In this document: positions 9,176 through 21,435 of the stretch, in pieces
Layout: each line of letters opens with the position of its first letter
How positions within the stretch are numbered: position 1 is the stretch's first letter
Assembly: GCA_036583965.1 (NCBI GenBank)
Contig: JAZBQD010000027.1
Coordinates: 4,482,687 to 4,546,686, forward strand
Source of the DNA: Prunella strophiata
Taxonomy: Eukaryota; Chordata; Aves; Passeriformes; Prunellidae
DNA length: 64,000 nucleotides
Direction: 5' to 3'
The notes under the pieces: model-generated
Seen by the model: the letters and a program-made list of their open reading frames with translations, nothing else
What the model was told of the DNA's origin: nothing
The model's database searches: none
Translations under genes and position numbers: made by a program

Positions 9176-12100
9176 ATGTGCTGTTTAAGAGTAAAACACT
9201 AAAAAAAGGGGTAAGGGAGAGTGGGATGTGAGTTGTTGGGGTGCTGTGCTGCTGGATTCCTCCCCATGGGTTGGTTTGCAGCCCTTGCTGGCTCTGTCAT
9301 CACCTCAGTGCTTGGGTGAACCCTTCAGACTTGTGTGGGAGTTCACCTTTGGGACTTCCAGGTACAAAACCTGCTGGTTCCAGCAGAGCTGCTCCACACA
9401 CCACGGCAGGGAAGGTAAATACATCCATGCTGATGGCGTGGGAGGGAGCCACAGCCACTGCCAGGCAGGCAGGGCTGGAAGGGACCACCTACGTCACAGG
9501 GCTCAGTCACCAGCCCCTCACAAACACCTTCCTCAAGCTGGTCAAGCCCCAGCTCCTCTCTGATTTCCTGGTTAGTCCTGCAGCTGCTCCCCCTCGCTTA
9601 TTAAAAGCTTGGCATAAATATTGGAGTTCTTCTGTTTGCCTCAACATTTTTTTTATAACTGAAGTCCACAGAGCCTTTTTTTTTGGAGCACCTTGAGTCC
9701 ACCATCCATGTGCCATCACCTTTTTTTTTTCTTTCTTTCCTAAGAAAACTAGAAAAATACAGCTAGGATGCACGCTCACTTGTTTTGTTTTGGTTTTTGC
9801 ATGCTCACTTGTTTTACTGGTTGGTTATTTTTTTTTTTTTCCCTGCACTCCTGAGAACTAATACCTGGCGAGGATTTTGTGTTTGGTTGTCCACCATAGG
9901 GAGGAAAGTCATCAATCATTTCACAGCCCTCCTCTCCACCTCTTACGGCCCTGGTGGTCCACAGCTGAAGCCTGAGGACTGTGGGGTTGGTGTTGGACCC
10001 AGCCAAGTGCTCTTGTGCTCCCCCCAGCAGGTTGTCGTGACTGATTGAATCATTAAAGTGAGTAATTTGTTGTAACACAAGAACAGCTGAAACACCTTCT
10101 GCATCTTCACAATGGTGTTGCTCCACCATCCCCCTTGCCCAAACTGCACAGCCAAGGTGTGAGTCAGATCTTGGAGGTGATCTGGGCTATAAACAATATT
10201 TTAGAGGGAGAAAGAATTCATTTCAGTGGGGGCAATTTCTCCACAGCCTGACGTGCAGTTGGGAGAACTGGCAAGCCCTCAGCCCCAGGAAAGGGCAGGA
10301 AGGAGTTTCTTGCTTTGGCTCTCTTTGCAGGCAAGGCCACCATGAAGCCATAATCAAAAATAGGTATTTCAGGGGAAACAGAGATATATCTTTGCAGGAT
10401 TGAGCTCGAGGTGCTGTCCAGTGTGGCAGCTCTGCACAAATGTCACCCTGGGGTAACAGTGATGGGACTTGGGGATTCTCACAACTCAGTGAAACTGGAG
10501 TTCTCTTGCATTTATTGTGGATGAAGGTGAGGACATGGGCAGTTAGTCCATTACAGATTGGGGCTGTCCCTGCCTGGTGGGAACCTGCTGGAGAGGCTGT
10601 ACCCGTGGAAGGAGTGGACAGTGCTTATCTCAAGGTCAGGCGTGCAGGAAACAACCAGGACGACGTGAACATTGTGTAGGTGGGAGCTGCTGGTGGGGCT
10701 ATCAGAGCTTCCCAGGTCAGGCAGGACACACAGGGAGCCACCCTGTCCCAGAGCAAAGCAGGAAGGAGTGAAGATGGCGCCAAAAAGCCTGGAGAGAAGG
10801 TTCAAAGTCTGGTCAGAGCAACCAGCTCTTGTCAACAGAGAGAGACACTGAGCTGAGCAATACCCATCCAGAGCTCACCCTCACAGGGTGTTCTGTCTTA
10901 CAAAACCTGCCCTGCTCAGGCTGGAATTGCAGAATCTTTTCAGATTCTGTAATTTGAACACCTTCTGACACATCAGCAAGGTGTCTCCTTGCTTAATATT
11001 TATTTATTCCTTTATCTGAGAGTATCGTGGTCCAAGGAGGAGCTCACAAGCAAATAACAAAAGGAATGGTAATAAATCCACCAGCAGCATCTGGATCTCC
11101 TCGAGGCTGAAAACAAACCATGATGTGGCTGCACAGCCAAAAAATCAACAGCAGCTCCCAAAAAAAGCCTGAGGACAAGGACTTTGCTGGAGCACCAGAC
11201 ATCAGGGATGTCTTTAAGGGTTAAGGCAGAAAGCTGACAAAACCCTTAATGTTTTTACAGCACACAGACATGTAACATACAATACAGGACAATTCGTTCT
11301 ATTGATGTCTAAAAATTCTTAATGGAGAAACAGGCTGTTAAAATACAGGATACTTTATAGGTTAGCTCTTCTCCATACTTCATCCTCAGGTATTTGCCAA
11401 GTTAGCAGAGGATCAGACTTCAAGTCACATTTAGACTCCTCTAGAGCAGTTTTTCCACTAAAAGCTTAGCTCAAAGACATACATATTAATGAAAAAAAAA
11501 AAGAGCCATTCATTCTTGTCACACATTTTGTCCTCAGAACAGTTGAAAATCCTGCATATAATTTTTTTTCTAATCAAAGGGAAATAAAACATCTTTTATA
11601 TAGTTAGACAATTGTCCACAGTCTTTCCCAAGAATGGAAAAATGCCCTAAAAATGGAAAGCAGGTGGGGTTTCTCAACAGCAACTTTCTTCTTCTGCACG
11701 AGAATGAGAAGGCTGCATCCCTGCTTACTGTTTAAAAAATTCCACAATCAATGTGGCTACTAAAAGAGTCACTGTGAGCTGGGGATCTCTTGGAAGTGCT
11801 TTTTGGTGCCTGTGTTAGCTGTATTTGTCTGCAGTTCCTTTAACCAGATGGAGAAAACTTTCCTGCTTTCCTACTGTACCACAGCAACCTTGGCATCCCA
11901 CCTTTCCTTTCCACTGCTACTAACTTGGGAAAGCTCTGCAGATTTCTTTGATGTTGCTGTTGGCTTGGCAGTGTCACAGCTGGAGAAAAAGCAAGGGGAC
12001 ACCTTCAGAGATTGTTGGTGGGGCTGGGGAGAGAAGAAGCACTTTGGGTTTTGCTTTAAAGACACCAGAGAAATGCAGAATATAAGAGGAGGGGGCAGGA

Positions 12101-15100
12101 ATGCTCGACAAAATAATTGCCACTGCAGGACTTGGGGTCTGAATCTCACTGGTATTTCACTGAGGATTTGCTCCATTATATCTAAAGATCTTTAAGAGCT
12201 CAGAAGTCTCCTCAGGTAGGAACCAAGATGGAAAAATTGCACCCCTCTGGCAAAGCCTTTTTTCCACACCCAGGTGGATCCCAACGAGGCAGCAGAGTCA
12301 CACCATTATTTCAGACATGGGTTATCAGCTAACACACACAAAAACACAGGGTTAGAGGAGCAACCTCCAGAATAAAAGCTGCTGATAAACCTGGAAATAC
12401 TCTCAGACCTCCCGTAGCACAGGAACAGCCAGGAATAGTTAATTGAGTGCCAAAGCAAAACCCTTGACCTGAACAACTGCATATTTCAGAGACATTTAAA
12501 ACAGAATCTCAGGGCTGGAACTCAGAGGCATGAGAACAGGATAGAAAATTGAGATGATATTAATGAGGTAGAAACCAGGTCAGAGTTTAGTTTGAGGTCA
12601 AATTTTGGGACCTTCCTGGCTTTTCTGGATTTTTTTGTTTTGTTTGAGTGCTCTAACTCAAAGTGGAAAGTACTCAGTGAGCACCTCCAGCTTGTTTTCC
12701 ATTCAGCAGCACAGCATCCCTCGGAGATAAACCACTCTGAACCACCCTTGCTTGCTGTGACAGCTAATGGAGGGATAAAGGCAGATGAGATGGTTCCATT
12801 TTGTTATTTTTCCTCCCACCTTTCTTCTTCACTGCCTGTCACCGATTCCCTTTCCTGCCCCTCTCCTCCCCCCCATTAAAACAAAACATCTGCCACAAGT
12901 TTTAAGGACACTTTGGGCCTTTTCAGGCTGCTACCAGCAAGGAGAGGACTTGGCAGGGAGGGAAGCTGAGAGAGCCACAGCAGGTGAAGGGTTTTCATTC
13001 AGTCAGCTGCCACGGCCACGGGAGGCAGCAGTAATGATTTCCAAACCCAAAAGAGAGCCCTGGCAGGCTGGACTGGGGCTTGGCCCCATCCCTGAGAGCT
13101 GTGCAGAGCTCAGCTGGTGACTAGTCGCTGCGTCACTCCTTTCTGATTAAATTCCCGTTAAGTTTAAAATAATAACACGTCCTTAGTGCAATAAGAGACT
13201 CTGGAAGAAGAAAGAAACCAGCCTTTGTGGGGTTTTTTTGGCCAGCGGTGAACTAAGGGCCAGGCCCTGAAGAATCATATGGGAAAAATGGCTCTTGGAC
13301 CATGCTTTTCTTCTCTTAAGGCACAGGGCTTATCCTTGCATTTTCTGTGACCACAGAATCCAGATCCACTGGTGAACTAAGACCCTTTATACGATTACAA
13401 CAGGGAAAAAATGCTGGACAAGGCACATAAATTATGAAGTGTGAACTATGAGGTACAGAAGCGCCCAAGTCTTTCAGCAGACTATTTCTCAGAGGGGTTG
13501 ATCAGAACAACCTGCACATTTCTGTCCAAGATATTTGGTCTGACATTCTGTTCTCCCAGCTCCCTGACCCTTTTTTTCATTATCTGTCTGCTTGCTGTCC
13601 TGTGAAGGAGCCAAGCAGATGGAGTAGAGGGGTCACCAGATATTTTGGCATGCCCAGTCACATTCCCTGAGGGAAAATAGGTCCATGTCACTGGATCCCA
13701 GGTCAGGAGACGTCCTACCACCTTTGCCACCAGGATCTGTCCATGCAAAAAGTTATTACAGCAGCAATATTGACAATTATACTAATAATTAATCACCTTG
13801 TCTCATGTTTCTTCCCCTGTAGTTCTTACAGTCCTGCTGGGGAGTGACTATTAGTTTGTGTCTAGCCCAATGATAATACCTTACTTGTTTTAGGACTGAA
13901 ATGGAAGAAACAATCCTAGAAACTTTCATTAGTGGGTCAAAATGAAATTTTTGGCTAGACGTGAGATAAAACTTCTGACTTCATTTGGGGGCTGTATAAT
14001 CTTTTAGGATAACCTTCTGCTTTGGTTCAAGTTAATTTTTGAAACTGAAGCAGGATGAAAAGCAGATCTGAAACAGGTGAACACTCAGAAAAAAAAACAA
14101 CAAAATGAAAAACTGTAGCATTTCCATAGCCAACATTTGTATTTAAGAAACACTGATAGAGAAGTAGAGATGTTTTCCATGACTCTCTTTTCACAGGAGC
14201 TACTCACCAGATTTGAATCCATTCACTGATTTTTTTCTCTTCCCAAAACCTCATTTGGAGGGATGAACTTATGGTAGAACTTCTCCAGGAGCAGATGTGG
14301 CTGAGGAACTTTGGGTCAGCCCTGCATCTCTGTTGTGGATCAACACCCTCACACAGACCCCAACAAATTTTGCATGGTGAGCAGCCATGTGCATCATATT
14401 CCTGGTGGAAAGGGGAGGAGCTGTTGAAATTGTGGAGGCCATGAGAACAGTAACACCATGCTCAGCTAATTACACCAGTGTACCTGGTGCTTGGGTCCCA
14501 GGTGTGTAAAACAGGTGGAGGAGGTGTAAGACACTGGCAAATACTCATTTTTTGCTTGTGGTTGCTCACATGACTTCCCTGCTCACATCAAAGTCAGATT
14601 ACATGGGAAAAGGTTTTTTAAAAACCAAAAGAAGAAGCTGTAAATCATCTGGAGATCAGGTGGGATTCCTCAGGACCATGGGGTTGGGGCCAAAGGCAGG
14701 AATGCAGCATTTAATGGCCTTGCTCATCCCCTCAGTGCTGTTTCCAGGAGTTCCTCATGGTGTGCAGTGACAGGAACACCAGCTTGAGGGACAGCACAAT
14801 AAAAGAGGGTCCCTGCTCCAGGCAGCAGGGTCACACCAAGGCATCCCAGCCTCATCCCTGCTGCCCAAAGACACGACCCTGCTCATCTGCTGTTCCCACC
14901 CTGCATCTCCTCTGGGCACTGATGGCTCCTGGGATGATTTGGCTGAGGTTATTAAGGAATTAGAAAGCAAAACAGAGCTTCTCAAAGTCCTGGGGAGCTC
15001 TACCTGGCACACACAGAGGGGCTGGTAACACCAGCCTCTGCACATGCAGGCAGGGGGGAGAAGGAGCAGAACTATTAATCTTCTGTAATCTAGCTGGAAT

Positions 15101-16936
15101 TAAGTGACAGTGATGGAGTGCTTTGTAATGGACTTCCTGAATCCTCACACAAATGGAGGAAGTGACCACCCTTGACCAGGTTTCTGCTCATGTTGCCTGT
15201 TTCCCTGCCTGCATTGCACATTTTCCCTTCTGCAATCAGCTGTGACCCCTCTTGAGCAAGGCCAATGAGTTAATAGCTCAGCCAGCCTGTGGGAATGGCT
15301 TCTGGGGAATGGTTTGCAGGGTGCCATTGAGCTGAAAGCCTCAGAAAGGTCTGCTGTGTACCAGGAACCAGCTCTGGGATAGCCAGCCTCAAGTTCCCCA
15401 CTGCCTGAGGAAGTCTGGCCAGTCCCAAAGCACTGAGCTCTACTGGACACACCAAGAAATGCTGTCCTTGGGCTGTCCCTGTGACATGGAGAATGTCTGG
15501 CATTCCTGGTGCCTCTGGTCCCCCCTCAGCAGCAGAGACATGTCCAACAGAGCCAGCAGCACAGGAGCTGCTGGAGCCTCTCAAGCCTTGCTGGGGGAGA
15601 GGATGGCTTTATTTTTGGAAAGCATCATTTTGGCTCTATTGTCCCGACATATCCATGTCACAAATCCATGTTGGGGACACCTCCCTGCCTCATGCTGGGC
15701 TTGCACAACCCTCCTTGGTGTTGACAAGGGACCATGACCCTCCCTTTGAGGAGCAGTGCTGCCCTGCCAGCTGGGAGCTCTGGCAGGCAGGCCCTGGCAG
15801 GATTGTGAATTCCCTGCCTCCCACCCAACGAGCCAGCCATGGACAGACCCTGGAGGCTCCTGCAGAGGAGCCAGTGTGGAACAAAAAAGAGACCACAGCC
15901 CGTGGGGACTGCCAGCCACGCCAAAGGGAAGAGCCAGTGGATGCTGCAGCCATAGAAGGGCATTTTTGGAGTCTGTTCCCAGCATCCCAACCTTGGGCTC
16001 AACACAGTCTGGCAGTCTGTGTGGGCTCTGCCTCTGGCATCAGGGCTGGCAGGAGGAGGGAGAAACACAGCTCAGAGAAATAAATCCCTTTTCCAGCCTG
16101 GGCCTGGGAGTCTCTCAAGCACAGGGACAAAGAGAGGGAGCAGAAGTGACCTCACAGGGACAACGAGCAGCACAGTGAGATGTCTCACAGCCAGCCCAGC
16201 CCTCATTAATATCACCTCCCAGAACAGCAGCTGGCCCACCACACCTCAGCTCAGGTGGGGGCTTTGATTTTTACATCTTTTCTCACATCAAGCTCCCAGG
16301 CATCCAGGCAGGAGGGAGTTCAAGAGAGGAGCACCAGCTCTGGATTTGGCCCCTTGGCCCTGATAGGTTCCAAAACAAAAATATGTTATCAGTGGTGTTT
16401 TCCCCTCTCCTGCAGCCCATCACTCAGCACAGAGCCACCTCTGATCTCCACAAATGTGGATTCACTGCTGCTGCAGGGGAGGGTCAGAATCAGGCACTCA
16501 GCTTGTGCTGCCCTGTAGTCCTTTGTTCTCTTTCTTCCTTTTTCATCTTCTTTTGGTCTCCCCTCAGCTGGTTAAACCCCTACTTACTTACTGCTGCAGG
16601 TCTAAAGATTTAGTAAAGAGTTCAGGCTACAGTCCAGTGTTTTTTGTCACTTACTTGTCTAAATAATGCAGGAAAAGCTCCTGCTTTGCAGGCCAGGAGC
16701 TCCATGAAAGGTGTAGAGCAGCAGAGGTGCAAATGGAAACCTTGGTGGCATTAGGTGTTGTTTTTCTAAACATTCCCCATCAGTAAGCACACGGTCTCTC
16801 AGCGCTGCACGGTCCCACTGAGGTCTTTAAATTGTATTTCTAGGATTTCTCTAAAACAGGGGCCTCAAGCTTTTAAATACAAAGGGAGCTGGGGAATGGT
16901 TTCTTTAGTAAGAGATTTGAGCAAATCAGTGCTTTT
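9176..16936. other. Long single-copy non-coding stretch
   Basis: No gene, RNA or clear mobile element is recognised in 7.7 kb. Short T runs occur at about 9641-9730 and 9829-9840. A 17-base near-duplication (CACGCTCACTTGTTTTG at 9771, CATGCTCACTTGTTTTA at 9800) lies beside them. 11.0-11.8 kb is AT-rich and plain. 15.2-16.3 kb is GC-richer, and frames up to 200 codons (15481-16083) are open on both strands together without any domain. 13.1-13.2 kb and 13.75-14.05 kb have slightly conserved-looking AT-rich texture with ATTA cores. I see nothing else. Confidence 0.55.
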
Positions 16937-16970
16937 TGTCTCTCTCTCTCTTTTTTTTTTTTTTTTTTTT
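16937..16970. repeat. (TC)n followed by poly(T)
   Basis: A short TC alternation leads into 20 T. On the minus strand it reads as poly(A) followed by GA repeats, which could be a retroposon tail, but no body is recognisable. Confidence 0.85.
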
Positions 16971-16989
16971 AATGGACATCTGCTAGGGT

Positions 16990-17900
16990 TTGTATTTTTT
17001 GAGTCATGGGGGTGAAGGAGGTTGAGGGCAAAAGAGAGGTTTGCAGACAGGGTGAGCACAACATATACTGGAAAAAATCCCGGATGCTATAAATGGGAGC
17101 CCCCTAACAGTGCAGCTCATCTGAAGCAAAATGAAAATATCAGGCATCCAAGAAACATATGTGCAGATGGCTTGGAGCCCAGTCTCCTTTCTAGGGCTCT
17201 GCATTAAATAAAATGCACCAGGTCATGTTGCTATAGATATAAGAGATTACTGGGTGCAATGTGCACTTCGCTGTGAAGCTGCAGGTTTTTAAACAATTGC
17301 AAATACAGACCTTGTTTATGGATCAAGTAAATGGCTTCAGTCAAGCAGAGCAGCACTTTTTTGAGTTTTTTGAGGCCTTTTTTTTTGCCAGGGTTGGGGT
17401 CAGGAGGCTCCCACTCTGTGAGATTGTGCTGCAGCCTCTGCTCAGGAGGAGCAGCCCCACCACTCACGTGAGAAGCAGCGTCCAAGAGGGCTCTTGACTA
17501 CGACCTGTATTTTTGAAGGATGATATGAATCAACCCAGAGCCTTGGCAAGACCTCTCTGCTGGGGCTTTTGCTTTCAGCCAATGTCAATTATGTCATTAC
17601 TGAGCCTGCAGAAGCTATTACTAATGTTACTTTTACAGTTCACTGCCGACCAGAGAAAAGAGTTTTTCACACTGTTGTCGTTTTGTTGGAGCAAGACTAT
17701 ACGAATCACAGATGGCTTCCCTGCCAGATGTAGCCTCGCAGGACGGCAGTTTGGGGTTTACAAGAGGTTTAATGAAAACTTGGCACTTTACCAACTTTTG
17801 GCAAATACTCCTGGGCTGTCAACTCGCACACAAGCAAATCAAGGTCCTAAAAGAAAAAAAAAAAGTCTAATGGCTTGTTCTCGCCGAACGAGGAGGTGAA
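16990..17900. other. Candidate conserved non-coding block
   Basis: Two parts (about 17020-17345 and 17540-17900) have the texture of vertebrate conserved elements: long repeat-free sequence, AT-rich with retained CpGs (GAACGAGGAGG, ACTGTTGTCGTTTTG, ACTATACGAATC), and motifs such as CAATTGCAAATAC and CAATGTCAATTATGTCATTAC. A 128-codon plus-strand frame (17513-17899) is open through the second part. It shows no domain and no start or splice context, so I do not call it a gene. Status depends on cross-species alignment. Confidence 0.3.
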
Positions 17901-19244
17901 AAGTTTTACCTGAGAAACAAAACCCAAATGAGCAAACCAATAGTCTATCACACAGGGCCTGAGCTCATGATCAGTGAGGTTACTGAAAGCTCTCACTGCA
18001 CTCTGGATCTGTTCCCAGGTCCTTGCTGTTGCACTTGAGGGGTCCAACATATTTCTGCTGACACGGAACACGGATGGTGAGCTGGGGGGGGGAAGTGACA
18101 TCCAGGTGTGTGGAAAATCACCTCATCCTTACTTTGATGTCTGCTGCTCCTTTTTTTATTGAGTTATGACTTTGCTGCTCTGCCCTGGCTGGGAGTTCCT
18201 TGGCTGGCCTTTCTGCTTGGTTGGTTTCTTCCTTGATGACATGAGCAGCTCATTAAAACTGTAGCTAAAAGAAACTCTCAGGTGTGTGCCTTCAGATGCA
18301 GGACTTGTCCCCTACTAAACATGCTGAAATTGTGCAGAAATAACCAACATCTCCAGATGCAAGCTGGAAACTCTGCATTTTCTGAGTTTTCAGGCATATT
18401 GCTTCCTTTTCTCAGTTAATGAAAGTGTGTGCTAAGTGAGACTTGCCACAGCACAGTGTCACTTTAGGCACAGCTTTTCTTAGCTTATGAGTCTCCACAT
18501 TTATCCATTCTCATCATCCTGAACCAAATGTCATCCTGATCCCAATGGCCAAATGGAGTCAGCTGCAATGATTTGGCTGTGAAGCTTCTTCAGTTATGGT
18601 TTGGATGAGAAATTAGTTCTCAAATCCCAGTAGCCCCAAAGTGCTGCATAATGGGTGCAGCTTGTGCACCAGTGGGATTGAGCATGAAAGGTGCCTGGAC
18701 ATATAAAAAAATACATTAGAGCCATCAAAATATCATCTCCAGCAAGCAAACCCTGAAGCATTATTCACAGCACAGCTCGAGGCTGTCTCATCTGTGGGCC
18801 TTTAGCAGTCTCCCAGAACCAGCCTGCCTGCCTGCCTTTAAATATCTTCATCCTGAGCCTTACTTGAATGGCAGATTTTTTATCACCACTGGTGCACAAA
18901 CCAGATGACTGAATTCTCTAGGAGGGGGGAGGAAGTAGCAGTTTACATCCAGGTGGCAAAGGAATTAATAAAAAGGCTGGAGAAACATAATCACAGAGAT
19001 GTCATCCTTTTTCCACTGGCTGAGGTTTGGATGCAAACCTGATACCTAACCCTCCTTACAGTTCCTGAGGATTCATCGCCTTCAGAGTCTCTCTTAAAAA
19101 GAGTTATTCTGACTTTTTCTGTGTTGGGTGCTCTGAAAGTTTACAGAAATGAAGTTAATTTATCAGATGCAGATTGAATCAGCATCCCTGAGACAAAGAT
19201 CACCAAGCACAATGGGTCTCCCTCTTTTTTCTTTGGTGTTGCAG
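17901..19244. other. Single-copy non-coding DNA
   Basis: No gene or repeat is recognised. The longest frame, antisense 17847-18101, ends in a Phe run from an A tract and is not credible. A run of eight G (18085-18092) is the only low-complexity feature. Confidence 0.55.
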
Positions 19245-19344
19245 ATCACAGAATCCTAGAATGGTTTGGGTTGGAAAAGCCCTTAAAGACCATCCAGTCC
19301 CAACCCCATCCAACCTGGCTTTGAACATTTCCAGTGATGGGATG
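19245..19344 (-). mobile_element. CR1 LINE 3' fragment, antisense, internally deleted
   Basis: The plus strand shows CACAGAATCCTAGAATGG, then GGTTTGGGTTGGAAAAGCCC and CATCCAGTCCCAACCCCATC, then jumps directly to CAACCTGGCTTTGAACATTT. The block normally between (CTGCC...CAGGGACACC and the following ACTAG...CAGG) is missing, so the copy carries an internal deletion. Only about 100 bases of the 3' end remain. Confidence 0.88.
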
Positions 19345-19656
19345 TTAGGGAAGCAATAATGGAATGTAAATCTCCCTCCTTCTCTCCTCCAAAAAGAAAA
19401 ACTGTAAGTGTCAGGCTTCATTAAATGAGATTTTTAATAACCTTCAGTTTTATAGAAGGACTTTGGACAGGATCAGAAGAAATCTAGTGGTTTGTGATAA
19501 CTAGCCTTTAAAAAGTGCCACATGTCTCTTAATAAAACATTGGCTTGCTTGTTTTATTAAAACTGCTAATGAAAGGCTGCAAAACTGCACAGTATTCCCT
19601 ACTTTATGCAGCAGAAGAGACTCAGTACAGCAGCAGCCATGATAATAACCTCATGG
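19345..19656. other. Spacer between CR1 fragment and GGAA microsatellite
   Basis: AT-rich single-copy sequence with no recognisable feature. Confidence 0.55.
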
Positions 19657-20140
19657 GCAGGAAGGAAGGAAGGCGAATGAGAAGGAAGGAAGGAAGGAAG
19701 GCAGGAAGGAAGGAAGGCAGGAAGGAAGGAAGGAAGGAAGGAAGGAAGTAAGGAAGGAAGGAAGGAAGAAGGAAGGAAGGAAGGAAGGAAGGAAGGAAGG
19801 AAGGAAGGAAGGAAGGAAGGACGGAAGGAAGGAAGGAAGGAAGGAGGAAGGAAGGAAGGAAGGACGGAAGGAAGGAAGGAAGGAAGAAGGAAGGAAGGAA
19901 GGACGGAAGGAAGGAAGGAAGGAAGGAAGGAAGGAAGGAAGGAAGGACGGAAGGAAGGAAGGAAGGAAGGAAGGAAGGAAGGAAGGAAGGAAGGAAGGAA
20001 GGAAGGAAGGAAGGAAGGAAGGAAGGAAGGAAGGACGGAAGGAAGGAAGGAAGGACGGAAGGAAGGAAGGACGGAAGGAAGGAAGGACGGAAGGAAGGAA
20101 GGAAGGACGGAAGGAAGGAAGGACGGAAGGAAGGAAGGAA
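19657..20140 (+). repeat. (GGAA)n microsatellite, about 480 bases
   Basis: Almost pure GGAA tetranucleotides fill the interval, with occasional GCAG and GAAGAAGG slips at the left. An ACGG variant replaces AAGG at 19821, 19864, 19903, 19947, 20035, 20055, 20071, 20087, 20107 and 20123. Antisense open frames through it are Leu-Pro-Ser-Phe repeats of no biological meaning. The exact copy number may be wrong in any assembly. Confidence 0.97.
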
Positions 20141-20272
20141 TTCCTTTAATTCCTCCTTCTTCTCTTCCTCCTTCCTTCCTTCCTTCCTTCCTTCCTCCTT
20201 CCTTCCTCTTCCTTCCTCCTTCCTTCCTTCCTTCCTTCTTTCTTTCTTTCTTTCTTTCTTTTCTTTCCTTCC
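20141..20272 (-). repeat. (TTCC)n/(CTTT)n tract, inverted relative to the GGAA arm
   Basis: At 20140/20141 the purine strand flips: AAGGAATTCCTT (20135-20146) is a perfect 12-base palindrome. After a short TTTAATTCCTCC spacer, the sequence becomes TTCC repeats and then TTTC repeats ending near TTCCATGACCC. With the preceding feature it forms an inverted repeat able to make a long imperfect hairpin. Confidence 0.95.
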
Positions 20273-21174
20273 ATGACCCACCAAGGTGCTCATGGTAAAT
20301 ACCAACATCCAAGAGTGCATGATTGCTAATGTTTAACATTCCCCAGTAAAATCACAGCATTATTAATTTTCCTGCCTTATACACCTCTGGAATGGCAAAA
20401 GCAAGAGGAGTAAACCTGGGCCCGGTGATCCATCATCCAAGGCTTTGAAATAGAGCCAACTTCAGTGAAATTAGAGCGAGCTCTCAGAAACACAAGGAGG
20501 GCTGGAGCAACAAGTGCACTCAGTGAGCAATGATATCACCCTCTGCTCCTTTCTGCAGGGGAAGCTGTTTATCGGATGTGGAGGAGAGAAGAAAGAGGCA
20601 GAAAAGCACACACATTCTATTTAAATATTAAAAGCTGCCCCAGGAAAGAACTTAAAATATGAGGTCATTTCCTCGATGAGCTTAAAACATTGTTTGTCAT
20701 CCACGCTGAAACAGGAGAGAAAGGGAAATAAAAGAAGGACAGGAAAAGCACCCTGGGCATTTGTGGTTTGGAGGGAAGATGCTGGGTTACACCAAGGGCT
20801 GAGACAGCCTCCAGGGTGCCCCTTGGATCTGCTCCTGGCTGGCTCTGAGCACCACGGTGGCAGAATTCCTGGAGGGGAACAGATGAGCCTTGGCAAAGCC
20901 CTGGTAGCACCTGGGACTGGTTTACATTTCCTTACCATCCAGGCATTTGTCAGAGCCTGCAGCCAAACGGCCCCAGAGGAATGAAACTTTCCTGTGACTG
21001 GTCTGGGCTGTGGATAGCAAATCCCACCAAGCCCCTGGAGACTGCCTAAGCAGCTTTAGTCATGCATTAAGGGGTATCTTCTTGGGTTCTGGGCTGGATT
21101 TAATAGATTCCCCTGCATGTCAGAGCAAATTGGGTGTAATAAGGTGCCATTACATAAGGGGAAAGTTAAAAAGT
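20273..21174. other. Single-copy non-coding DNA
   Basis: No gene or repeat is recognised. Overlapping frames of 81-105 codons at 20621-20984 on both strands carry no known domain. Confidence 0.55.
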
Positions 21175-21246
21175 GCCATTGAGGGGGTTGTTGTGACCCA
21201 AGTGCAGGATCCAGCTCTTGGCCTTGTTGAGCCTGACAACAGTCAC
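21175..21246 (-). mobile_element. CR1 LINE, internal ORF2 fragment, antisense
   Basis: The reverse complement reads CTCAACAAGGCCAAGAGCTG followed by ATCCTGCACTTGGGTCACAA and CAACCCC. This is the well-known stretch near the end of avian CR1 ORF2 (Asn-Lys-Ala-Lys ... Leu-His-Leu-Gly-His-Asn-Asn-Pro). Only about 70 bases are recognisable. It lies left of the next CR1's 3' end, the wrong side to belong to that copy, so it is an independent and probably older insertion. Confidence 0.7.
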
Positions 21247-21435
21247 ACTCTCCATGATTTATGCTTTCTTCTGCTCGTGCTGAACTCCCTGCAGCAGCTC
21301 TGGGCAGCCCCTGTGGTGGTGGCAGAGCAGCAGGATGTGAGCAATGTAAAAGTACAGACAAGCATCTGTGGGATGCTTGGCTCTGGTCCTGTGTCCTTTA
21401 CTGGCATGGGTGCAGCTGAGATGTCCTGGAGAGGA

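Noticed and set aside
9420..9560. CR1-like GGCTGGAAGGGACCACC
   Set aside because: The flanking blocks expected in a CR1 3' end are absent; probably chance similarity.
9771..9816. Near-duplicate 17-base segments beside T runs
   Set aside because: Too short and imperfect to indicate a mobile element; local slippage is enough.
15481..16083. A 200-codon plus-strand open frame
   Set aside because: Overlapping frames of 71-140 codons on both strands are open in the same GC-rich interval, and no domain, codon signature or splice context is visible.
19599..20339. Antisense frames of 232-246 codons
   Set aside because: They translate the GGAA/TTCC microsatellite into Leu-Pro-Ser-Phe and Lys-Glu-Arg repeats.
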